Translations under genes and position numbers: made by a program | Shown: one piece after another, positions 1 to 10,400 of the stretch | Layout: each line of letters opens with the position of its first letter | How positions within the stretch are numbered: position 1 is the stretch's first letter | NCBI GenBank assembly: GCA_001051155.2 | Contig: JYIP02000007.1 | Coordinates: 746,342-810,341, forward strand | Direction: 5' to 3' | DNA length: 64,000 nt | Source of the DNA: Chrysoporthe austroafricana | Taxonomy: Eukaryota; Ascomycota; Sordariomycetes; Diaporthales; Cryphonectriaceae | The notes under the pieces: generated by a model | Told to the model about the DNA's origin: nothing | Seen by the model: the letters and a program-made list of their open reading frames with translations, nothing else | Databases searched by the model: none

Positions 1-1633
1 GCGTTTCGGAACCGCAGGACGGGACGACGACAACTCGTACCACAGCGGTGGTCGGGAAGGGTCCAGAGCGTCGCTGGGGACAACGCGAGGCGCCCTCCAG
101 GCAGGGCAGACAGGCCAGGCAGGGCAGGCAAGGAGAGGGCCGGCTCGCTCGCTGCCAGGGGACCGGGACTCCCAGCGCACCCTGAGCCCCACGAACCCTC
201 CAGCAACCCGCGATTTCCCTCCACGATAATTTCCCCGTCGCGGCAGCATTGATTGCCCCACGGGAGGCCAGCTGATTCCTGAATTCTTGTTCGTGCTGGG
301 TGGGGACCATTTCCCGCCCGGCACAAAATTTGCGTCATTCCACGGGTCGCGAGGGTCCACCCGTGCATTGAGGCTCCGAGGATCTTGGACCTCCCATTCA
401 CCTGGGCGGCTCGAGCGAGTGGATGCAGGTACTGTGTACCGTCCCACCTGTCAGCGCTGCGAAAAAGGGGACGCCATCTTGCATCTGGGCGCTCGTATGC
501 AGCAGCCACGGGTCACTGGCACCCGCTGACGCATGGCTTGCAGCGGTCTATCCTGTTCCTGTCGGGCGTGGCGGTAATCTCGCAACGCTGCACTGCAGAA
601 GCACCTGCGAATTGTGACATAGGCCGGCCTGCGCTGGGCTAGCCCGGGCAAGGGATATATATCGCGGTGCGCACGATAGCGAGATAGCCCTGGGACCAGC
701 CTCTTTCGCGTATCTGCAGAGACGGCGGGGGCGATACGGCCGTGCCTGCAAGAGGCTACAAAAGCAGAGGGCCAGGCGCTTCATTGACCGCCCAGCGCCG
801 GACGGGCTGCTCCACTACCCTGTCGGCCCTTTCGAATCCCACCAAATCTCCCTGATCCGGACGGGCCCTGTGAGCGCCGGCGGCCTGCGACGGCTCCTCT
901 TAATGCGCTGCAGCACGCGACCTCCTTGAACAGATCTAGATCTCTCGTCACGCTGTGGTCCAGTCCGTTCGACTGATACCCCTCGGAAGTCTCACTACCA
1001 TCGGCAGGTACGCGCAGGGGGTGCGCTTTTTTTCTCTCTCTTTTCGATCTGTTATCCGGGGCTCGCCCATGATCTCATTGCCCAACCTCAGCCTGCATGG
1101 TATCCGGCCCTTTTCCTCCTCGCTCCACCGCAACCGTTTCCGAAATCCCCGCCAGCCACCGCGGCCGCACAGGCTTCTTGCTGGTTTGGCCTTGGCCAGT
1201 CCGGAGGCCACCCTTCCCACCGTCCTCGACCAGCACGTCTGCCCAAGTACCGACGGCACGTCATCGCTGGCCGTCAGCGAGGTGGCCGCCTGCGGGACCG
1301 GCAGGCCTATCTGTACCTCTCTCTCACCCCCTGAGAGGTACATCGGTCCGGAACGAAGCGATAGGAGCTTCCTCCTTGTACCCCGGGGGGAAAGACATCC
1401 AGGTTACGAATCAGTGACGGATTCAGCCACCCCAGCTGGCGGGCCGGCCAGTACGTCACGGAGAGGGCTTGGGCTGTCGCTGTCCCGCCCTGCCGGACCT
1501 GACTGCCTCAATCTCGGTCTAAGCCGTCGCCAAGCTGGAGACGCCTTCGTTGTTCGGCAGCGCCTCATGGCGCGCCATTGACGACTCGGAAGCACGAGTC
1601 GATGCCCCAGACCGCGAGACCGCCAGCCCGGGC

Positions 1634-1640
<7 letters not shown>

Positions 1641-1673
<33 letters not shown>

Positions 1674-1682
1674 GCCGCCGCC
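1641..1682. repeat. Microsatellite (GCA)10 followed by (GCC)4
   Basis: Ten consecutive GCA units run into four GCC units, followed by a GGC pair. The tract lies about 550 bp upstream of the glucokinase start codon. It is in no supported coding frame. Confidence 0.95.
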
Positions 1683-1702
1683 GGCGGCCAGGCACAAGAC
1701 GG

Positions 1703-1704
<2 letters not shown>

Positions 1705-1746
<42 letters not shown>
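1705..1746. repeat. Microsatellite (GTC)14
   Basis: Fourteen perfect GTC units, separated from the preceding GCA/GCC tract by only about 22 bp. Such tracts are prone to length change. It lies about 480 bp upstream of the glucokinase ATG, in the presumed promoter or distal 5' leader. Confidence 0.95.
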
Positions 1747-2225
1747 CTCTTTTTTGGAATTCTCATCCGCGAATAGGGTACCCATTCTCTGGGCCTCTGT
1801 CGTCCTAATCTTAGTAAGTCAATGGCTCCATCCATGGGTCGCGACCTCGGCCACGGGCTTTCCAGCGGCCCCAATCCGGCCAATTCTTTGCGTTTTAGCT
1901 CCCCTCCAGAACCTTGCCCCGCACAATCTCACCACCGCACCCACCAAAGCTCCCCATTTTATCGCGTGCCTTGTCGTGGGGAGGGAGGTACCCCGGTACC
2001 CAACTACGTACATAGTACTTCATCCATAGCTGACCCTGCTCCTCCTTGTTCTAGCTCGTACAGCTTATTCTTCATGACGCCAAGCTGCTCCGTTTCTCTC
2101 ATTTAATAGCGCTTCACCCTCTCCTCCGTCCCGTCTATTCCCCTCTCGCCCAAGCCTCACCAGAGCCTGTGTGTGAAAACCCTCAAGTCTTTCCTACCTC
2201 AGCACCCGTCTCAAGGCCGCTCACA

Positions 2226-4128
2226 ATGGGGCTCACCTCGCAAACAAACCGCATCGTGCAGCAGTTCGAGTACAACGATGCCGAACTCAACAAGGGCGTG
2301 CTGGAGTTCCTCAGCCAGATGGGTATGTCACCAGCTCTTTTCCTCCCTGCGCGCCGATCTGATCCTGACCTCATCTGTCGCAGACCTCGGGCTGGAGAAG
2401 GATGGCACCAGCTTAAGCCAGATTCCCACCTACGTCACCGGCGTCCCCAACGGCACCGAGAAGGTAAGCCGTCCATCGCGCGCTGCACGCGACAGCAGTC
2501 CCAGCTGACACCAATGCGCAAAGGGTCTATACCTCGCTGTCGATCTCGGGGGCACCAACTTCCGAGTCTGCTCGATCCAATTGAATGGTGATACCACCTT
2601 CAACCTCACTTACTCTAAGGTGGCGATCCCCAAAGACCTCATGACCGCCAAGACCGCGAGGGAACTCTTCGGCTTCCTCGCAAAGCAGATCGAGGTCTTC
2701 CTACGAACACACCACAATGAGCACTTCGAGCACCGGACGAGAAGGCGCTTTACCTTCAGCAGCCCGGAGGGCTTCAAGGATGAGGAGATCTTCCGCCTGG
2801 GCTTCACTTTCAGTTTCCCCGTCCAGCAGATCGGCATCAACAAGGGCATCCTGATGCGATGGACCAAGGGCTTCGACATCCCGGATGCGATCGGCAAGGA
2901 TGTCTGTGAGCTGCTACAGAGCGAGATCGACAAGCTCGGCCTGCCTGTCAAGGTTGCCGCGCTTGTCAACGACACGGTCGGGACCCTTATGGCGCGTTCG
3001 TACACCTCGCCTGGCAAGCAGGGGACCATCTTGGGTGCTATTTTTGGCACCGGCACCAACGGCGCATATATCGAGAAGCTGTCAAACGTCAAGAAGAGCG
3101 TCCAGGGCCAGTTCGACAAGTCGACTGGAGAAATGGTCATAAATACAGAGTGGGGTTCCTTTGACAACCAGCTCAATGTGCTACCTGACACAACCTGGGA
3201 CCACCAACTGGATCAGAACAGCATCAACCCCGGCATCCAGATGTTCGAGAAGCGCGTATCTGGCATGTTCCTCGGCGAAATCCTGCGTCTCACCATCGTC
3301 GACTTGTTGAAGCAGGAGGACGTCCAGCTCTTCCACGATGTCAATTCGAGCTCGAACGACTGGCGGTCAACAACGAGCATCGCCAAGGAGTCGGGCATCT
3401 TCAGGCAATGGGGTGTCGACACCGCGATCATGTCTGTCGCTGCGGCGGACAACACACCAGACCTCGGCACTCTGCGCCAGGCGCTCGAGGACCAGCTGCA
3501 GGTGTACAGTCCGTCCCTAGAGGATGCACAAGCCTTCAAGGCTGTCGCCGAGGCGATTGGACGGCGTGCGGCACGCCTGTCGGCCGTGGCCGTCGCTGCC
3601 ACTGTTTTGAAGACGGGCAAGCTGACCGACCCCGCCTGGGACGGCGAGCCGGTCGATGTGGGCGTCGACGGTAGTCTCGTCGAGCACTACCCATACTTCC
3701 GCGACATGATGTACGAGGCCTTCAAGTCGATTGATGGCATCGGCGAGGACGGTGCCAACAGGATTCGCATCGGAATCGCCAAGGATGGATCCGGCGTCGG
3801 TGCGGCACTGATTGCGCTCGTCGCAACGGCAATGGAGAAGAACAACCCGACGCCGGAGGTGTTGAATCAGGTAAGACCCATCCTGCGTAGCGGAGCTGCT
3901 GCGATTCCTGAACTCGCGGACAAGGTCCCAGTCGAGTCCAAGGCCGTCGTGTGCTAATCACTTCCGATCGCACAGCAACGGGCATCCGTGCTGTCCCTCG
4001 CCAGGATAAGGTGGCAGCTCCGCAAGGTGCAGTGGTGGCAGTGGGCAGGCGTCGGCCTGCTGACTGCGTTTGTAGTGAACAGGAGGCGGGACTACCTCCT
4101 GGGATTGTGGAGGAGGTACGTGGCATGA
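2226..4128 (+). CDS. glkA: Glucokinase (hexokinase family) with a hydrophobic C-terminal tail
   Basis: ATP-dependent phosphorylation of glucose to glucose-6-phosphate, the entry step of glycolysis. Predicted exons are 2226-2322, 2384-2463, 2524-3870 and 3976-4128, giving about 558 aa. The phosphate-1 motif GLYLAVDLGGTNFRVC is at residues 60-75. The sugar-binding segment around LGFTFSFP follows, then LVNDTVGTL with catalytic Asp209 and an adenosine-side GTGTNGAY. The N-terminal SQIPTYVTGVPNGTEK block is typical of fungal glucokinases rather than yeast hexokinase II. The start is the first ATG, in CACAATGG context. The last exon is unusual: after a 105-nt intron (3871-3975) it encodes 50 residues with a short hydrophobic stretch (WAGVGLLTAFVV) flanked by Arg/Lys. 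If the intron is retained, the frame instead stops at 3957 with a different tail. Family assignment is firm; the role of the tail is inference. Confidence 0.93.
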
Positions 4129-4887
4129 TCAACGATGAGAGTATAGAGAAGTGCATCCGTTTCTGGCGTATCGTTGGCGGGGTTCATTGGTTCATTGGCC
4201 TGGAAGCGAAAAGGACGCATCATTCTGCACCTGCATGCACCTGTATTTGTTCCTGTTCACTTCTCTTGTACACATGACACTGGGACCGGTTTTGGGTGGC
4301 TGCGTGCTGGGGGGGGGGGCTATGACTTTCTTCCTACTAGGTCCTATAACCATCTGGCTGGTTGGTCGCAGCTTTTACTGCACTGCAATGGTTGTCTAGC
4401 TGGATTTGAATTTGATACCGCATTGTTCTAATGATGACTATTGCTCTCACCGTGGCTGTGGCTGGCTCCTGGACTAAGACATGTCTCTCTACTTCGGGTA
4501 CACTCTTGAAATCGACTTTCTTGATGCCCAAAGTATGATAGCCCTGCCTCGCCCCCTCCTAGCCGTTACCGACCTACTCTGTTCCACGGGTGAGGTGTGA
4601 CCGGTGTGGCGTTGATAGTAATCCCGAGGATCTGCGTTGGTAATGGGTCACTTGAAAAAAAATTGACCTCGATTTCACAGACATGACAGTGAGACAACAA
4701 GCAAGGGACTGATCTGGCCAACATCTTTATGTCTGTGTTCATTTGTTAAAATTATTCCATTGTCCATCATCTTGCCGATTTGGCCAGGAATACCTCTCAA
4801 AATACGCGTGTCTCATCTCAGAGAGCTGCGGGATGAGGAAACATTGCGAAAAAGCTAGGACGCTTGGGGGAATTTGTGACGTCCCGA
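4129..4887. other. Intergenic, convergent 3' regions
   Basis: This stretch separates the stop codons of glucokinase (+) and BNA6 (-). It contains a run of 11 G (4309-4319) and AT-richer sequence after 4430, consistent with 3' untranslated regions. No gene or RNA was recognised. Confidence 0.6.
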
Positions 4888-5918
4888 TCAGTGGTCGATC
4901 TTGAGAGAGAAGTCGACGTGCGGAACACCCTGGTGGATGGCGCTGGTCGAGATGATGTCGATATCTGGGTAGCAGTCAGCGCGCCCCCGCGTCGTCAACG
5001 AAAAAGGCCCAGGGGAGGAAGCAGATCAGACTCACCGTCGCTGACATACTGCTCGGCGTTGTCCAGTGTCACGCCGCCCGAGACCTCGATCAGGAAGTGC
5101 CTCTTGCCGGCCCACCTCTCCTTCAGGCTCTTGGCCGCGGCCCGGACGCCCTCACCGGTGAAGTTGTCCAGCATGACCACGTCGGCGCCGGCCTCGATGG
5201 CCTCGTCGGCCTCGGCCTCGCTCTGGACCTCGACCTCGACCTTGAGGCTGAACCCGCCGACGGCCTTGGCGGCCGCGACGGCGTCCCGGATGCTGCCGCG
5301 GCTCCAGACGTGGTTGTCCTTGAGCATGACCATCGAGCTGAGGTCCATCCGGTGGCCGTCCGCGCCGCCGACCAGCATCCCGTACTTCTCCACCAGCCGG
5401 AACCCGGGCGTCGTCTTGCGCGTGCCCGCCAGCCGCCCGCGGTAGCCCGCGCTCCGCAGGTTCACCAGGAACCCGCGGCTGCGGCTCGCGACGCCGGAGC
5501 AGCGCGCGAGGATGTTGAGCGCGACGCGCTCGCCGAGCAGGATCCCGCGCGCGGGGCCCGTCACCGTTGCCAGCCGGGTCCGGAAGCCACCACCACCCTC
5601 ACCGTCGGCCCGGCGGTCGATGTGCTGGCCCTCGGCGGTCGCGCCGTGCCACTCAACCGTGCAGCCGCACTGGGTGAAGACCTCGTCGAAGAAGGGGAGA
5701 CCCGCGAGGATGCCGCCGGACTTGGCGTACAGCGTCGCCGTCCGCGGCGCGTCGCCGACCACGAAGCCGCCGTAGTCGAAGGACGGCGTGTCCTCGGCGA
5801 GCCAGCTGGTGATCTGGGTCTTCCAGTGGGCGGGGAGGAGGGCCGCGAGGGACCCGTGGTCGAGGGCCATGGGGAGCATCCTGACCGTGGTACTGCTGCT
5901 GTGGGGGTCGTGAGACAC
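4888..5918 (-). CDS. BNA6: Nicotinate-nucleotide pyrophosphorylase (quinolinate phosphoribosyltransferase)
   Basis: Converts quinolinate and PRPP to nicotinate mononucleotide, the step where de novo (kynurenine) NAD synthesis joins the salvage branch. Exons are 5036-5918 and 4888-4964 on the minus strand, giving about 319 aa. The 71-nt intron splits an Asp codon and is followed by the usual ending DIIST...HVDFSLKI. Diagnostic motifs are PSFDYGGFVVG near residue 45, GTRKTTPG at 165-172, LSSMVMLKDNHVW, VMLDNF and EVSGGVTLDN, together covering the phosphoribosyl and quinolinate pocket. It is slightly longer than the 295-297 aa of yeast and human enzymes. Met14 or Met17 could be the true start, since homology begins near there. 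It converges on glucokinase and probably has its own promoter. Confidence 0.95.
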
Positions 5919-7435
5919 TGTCTACCGGGCGGATGAAGGGCCTGCCTGCCTGCGTAGAGGTCTTGGCCTGAATGGAATGGTGGTGTGGGGGTGGGTCCCC
6001 TGCTGTATGAGGCTGCGCTCCGTGTAAGTGAGTTGGCGACCGGGTTGATCAGGAACGGGGCCGCGCCAAAAAATTTGAGACTTCCAGACCGGTCGAACGC
6101 AGCCACAGAACAGTCGTGTCGACTTGTCCCTCAGATGATAATGGACGAAGTCACAAGCATGAGACGGGCGTCCTGGTGATTCATCCAGGGCTGGTGCGGT
6201 AAGGCCGGCCGGTCGAGAGGCAATAACGGCCGACGGGCGAAAACTTCTCGGATAGCTGCCTGACAGCTGGGGCCCAGCTGGGGCCCAGCTGCCTCCAGCC
6301 TCCAAGCTTCTAGAAGCTATAGTATCTCCACCTGGTGTCGTTCCCCAGGTTCGTCACCACCCCGGCGGAACACGATTGTCACCGCGTTTTCAAGGTTCTC
6401 ACTTGTCCCATGTCGTCGTCTAGAGACAAGTCCGAGATGTATTTGGCCACGCAAGCCAGACATAGCTGATCAGCGGAATTCGAAGTCGATCGAGAGACCT
6501 GACCGTCCGGAAGGCTACGATCCGTCTTTCGATGATCGCAAGGATCCACACGAGCTATCATTCCACACCGACTTGACTGCTCAAGATATGGCCGATGGAA
6601 GGATGGAAACGAATCCTGACAGGCTGCGGCTGTGCCTTTCCAGTCGCCTATGGCGGCTGTGACTTTTGGGCCAGTCGATGATCACTTCCTGGTATGGGGC
6701 TCTCAGCCTGAACTCGACCCTCTTCTGGGGCAGGTCCCAGGCATTTATTTTTTTTCTTTCTCGAGGTTCACGGCGCGCCAATTGCTTCACGGTGGACGCG
6801 GCTACGGCTGCTAGCTTGCATGCGTTCATCACGAACTGTCTCCACGAGCGTCTCAATCAGGCTAGAGTTCAGCCAGCTCGATTCCATGTCGGTGGACACG
6901 GCAGGCCTCAAACACATGTGCATCGCAACTCCTCCCAGCGCCTGATTGGACACTGTTCGACATGATATGCATAAAGCTGAGCTCTTCTTTTTGAGGCCGA
7001 TGTGGGGAGCCGGGACACCGCATCGTGACGCCAAACCTCTGGAGAGCGACCAGCCCCGCGGTCGCACGCCTTTTCGTGACGTGCGCGTGTTGTGTTGGTC
7101 AAACATGAGGGTCGAAAGTATGAGTATAAGAAGCGAGGTCTTCGCTGCTGTATGCTGGCGGAGGACAGAGGAGTGCACCAGGGAAAGGACCTCTCTCGAA
7201 CTCCGGATGCTTATATGCTCCTAGTGTCCAATCGTCTTACTAAAAATCTGAGGTGTTGTGCAATTGCTGCTCTTGCTGCTCCTCCTACATAAGGCAATAT
7301 GCTTGGGCTTCTCAAGTACTCACCCCCCATGGGTGCGTTACCTAGAAACTAATCTCGTCGCCGTGAAGTAATGCTCACAAGGTGTTAGGCACACACTCTC
7401 CTGTCCAGAGGGACCTAGAGATAAAGTTGCAGCCC
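5919..7435. other. Intergenic between BNA6 and the first STAND gene
   Basis: Divergent promoter region of about 1.5 kb. Short frames on both strands (for example 6768-7178 minus) show no recognisable domain. It contains a small tandem repeat at 6264-6293 and a T-rich run near 6747-6762. No RNA gene was recognised. Confidence 0.55.
6264..6293. repeat. Short tandem repeat, unit CAGCTGGGGCC
   Basis: Two perfect copies of an 11-bp unit followed by a partial third copy (CAGCTG). Because the unit contains GGGGCCCAGCTG-like palindromic parts, it could also serve as a protein-binding site in the divergent promoter, but that is only a possibility. Confidence 0.8.
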
Positions 7436-10400
7436 ATGGGCAAGAACATGACTGTCAATGGTGGTTCTCAACATCTCGACAGCCCAAGAAGTGCGACAGC
7501 CAACGGTTCTGTTATGCGGCGCAACTTCCAATCTACCCTTTCTCCTCAAACCCTGGCATCACCCTCCATCATGCAGCCTCCCCACTCGCCAAACGGGGCC
7601 TATAGCTTTCGTGCGCGCCCGGGAATGTCTTACCAGAACCACTCCGCGAATGGCAGAGGTTCTGTGAGCGCCCCCCGGCGCAACTCACACCTAGCGTCCG
7701 GCGACATCGTTAGGGACCAGTATGTTTCCGTCCGCGAGCGGTGCCGGCTCGAGCTCGGCGGCGGCTCGGAGGTTCACGACAAGTCCTACTGGGACCTTCT
7801 GGACTGGATCGAGGAGGAGCGCCTGATCAGGCTGCCGCACAGAGGCGGCTGCTGGGACCGCGTCCTCATCTCTGCGCAGCACTTTGCGAACCAGGTGTGC
7901 AGGCTGGGCGAGGCCATTGAGTCGTTTGCTCCTGACAGCGGTGCTGCTGCGGATTTTGTATTCGGACAATGCTTGTTGCTCCTTGAGAGGGTATGGGCAC
8001 TCGACTCCCGCACTGTTACCGTGTGACAGACTTCGCTGACAGAGGCACAGCTTGGCCATGAGAACGCCGCAGCGTTGGATACAGCCTTCACGCTGTTCTA
8101 CAAGATCGGCCTCGAAATCACACCCCTGTTGAGGAAAGAAGAGATCCTCACGGCCTCTCCGGAGATCATGGACAACGTCTCTCGAGGCTTTTCGGAGATG
8201 CTCGCCATCGTTGCGGATGTCGCCATGGCATACTATGGCGCTATCAACAATCTCCGTCATGGACAGCAGGCCTCGATCAAGATCGACATGTACGCTCGCT
8301 TCGGCCATCATATTGAGAGCTTCCGTGTTAGAATCGGACACTGCGCCTATGAAATCTGGAGGAACGTCCTGGAGGGATCCATGGAAGATCCAAACCAGGT
8401 TATCCTGCTTCAAGCATGGCTTGCCCCCCAAGACACAGTCCTGGCGCTGCTGGCTTCAGACCATGTCAATCTTGTGAGCCATGCCGAGGAGTATACCTGC
8501 ACCTGGCTGCAGCCTCATCTCAACAGCTTCTTCAAGGGCCGTGAAAAGTGCCTGCTGGTTCAGGGCAAGGCCGGGTCTGGAAAGACCACTCTGGCAAATT
8601 GGGTGGCGGACCGGCTTCAGAGACCGGTCAGCCGGAAGGATATCTCGACGTTGAGCTTTTTCTTCAGTAAGTCACACATCTTTGTGGGTCCGATTTGCAG
8701 CTGACGATGTATCAACCCAGACTCGAGCGTGATGGCTCTGGAGACGCCCCTTGCCATGTTAAAGACTCTTCTCTTGCAGCTCATGACGCAACGCATTGGT
8801 GACCTGGATGTCTTCCGTATCATCATGGAAGCTTACGTCGACTCTAGAACCCTTCCCGCACAGAAGCAGGAAGAGAGAATGTGGAAGGCGTTGGAGGCAG
8901 CTCTGCAGAATGCCTACGACGACGACACCGAGACGTTGGCAATTGTCATCGACCTCGATGAATTAGAAGCTCAGAAGGCGCGCGGGAAGTTGGTCGCCGA
9001 GAGACTCCAGAAGCTAGTGCACAAGACCGCTGGCGTCCGCCTGATCCTATTCTCATCTCCCTTGGAGATGAAGCACGCGACTGCGACGGCTAAAGTCAGC
9101 ATGACCATCGAGAACACATCTGATGACATCCAGACCATCATCCGGCATGGCCTCAGCAGAGCGTCGCATTTCTCAGAGAACAGAGACGAGGCGGAACAAG
9201 AGCAGATTGTGGACCAGCTTACCTCTACCTCTGACGGTTCTATCCTCTACGCCTACTTGGCCGTCCGCTACCTCAGGCTCCAGAAGTCCCGCGCTGCCTT
9301 CGATCAGGCTGTTGATGTCGTCGTGGAATCACCACGTACAGTAGCTGACGTTGTCAAGAAGTTATTGCCAGCCATGCAGCTGAACGAAACTAGCAAGGTT
9401 CTACTATCTTTGCTTGTTGCCGCCGAGCGCCCGTTATCCCGGAAAGAGGTCGAGCTCCTCCTACAGGCGCACACTCAGCACGGTCACGCGTCTGAGGGTC
9501 AAGCCAATATTGACTCCGCTATTCGCTCTATCGCCGCCTTTGCTATGACCGGCGAGGGCCTGATCACGCTTCGTCACCGTGCCATCAAGGACGCACTTGT
9601 CTCTATGCCTGACTCGTCCCCTCACTCCTTAAGACTGGAGGAGAGGCATAGGGACATCCTGCTCCGGTTGTTTGCTTGCTCGAAAAGCCACATTGCATCG
9701 ATGAACGAGTATGAGCCTACTCTGTCGTTCCTGGATCAAGAATATGTCGAGACCAAACTTGCCTCCGACCGCATACTCGAGTATACAGTGTACGTCTTCT
9801 TCCCATCCGAGATCTTCCCCAAGAATTTCAAATTCCCCCCCCCCCCTAATTCTGGGGTATTTCAACCTCAAATATATGGAAAAAGGAAAAGAAAATACGG
9901 TCTCTAATGTTTGCTAACGAGTTACCTAGACGCTACTGGCCCGTCCACTTCCGAAAGTCACCCTCACTCTATAAGCCTCAAGGTGACCTGCAACTGCCTA
10001 AGGACTTCTCATCCAGCTTCCCAGGCTCTGTTGGCTTCGCACTGCTCGAAGCAGGATGCTGGCGGGTGCAGTCGTTCAATGAACAGGCTTTGGAGCTGGC
10101 TCTCTTGGCTTATCGTGTTCGTCGCGCGATCTTCGGCGAGGAGCATCCATCTGTGTTGCAGTCAGCTATCACCTGCGCCGTGTTCTACGAGGATGCATTG
10201 TCCCGGCCGGCTGACGCGATCGAGTGGTACTCTAAAGCCAGCACGATCGGTCGTGCGCTCTTTGGCGTGCAATCCGAGCTGGTCATCACCTGTTGCGCCA
10301 ACATCATCCGCCTGTCCGATCCATTAGTGTCAAAGACTCGAACCGACATCGTGACTCATCGCGAGCGAGCCCTGATTTTACTTATCTCGGCTTACAAGCA

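Larger units (their letters stand above)
1..2225. other. Upstream region of the glucokinase gene, no gene recognised
   Basis: GC-rich to CT-rich sequence with several short open frames but no protein I recognise. The frames between about 955 and 1900 are long mainly because they cross triplet microsatellites, so their poly-Ser, poly-Asp or poly-Cys translations are artefacts. Pyrimidine-rich runs between about 2040 and 2215 fit a fungal core promoter and 5' leader for the glucokinase that starts at 2226. The first few hundred bases could belong to an upstream gene outside the window, but nothing shows it. Confidence 0.6.

Noticed and set aside
1404..1883. Minus-strand and plus-strand frames with poly-Asp, poly-Cys, poly-Ser or poly-Arg
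   Set aside because: They are translations of the triplet microsatellites at 1641-1746, have no domain on either side, and several start from non-ATG codons.
5097..5936. 279-codon plus-strand frame opposite BNA6
   Set aside because: Antisense shadow of a GC-rich coding exon; low-complexity Ala/Gly/Arg/Pro product with no family.
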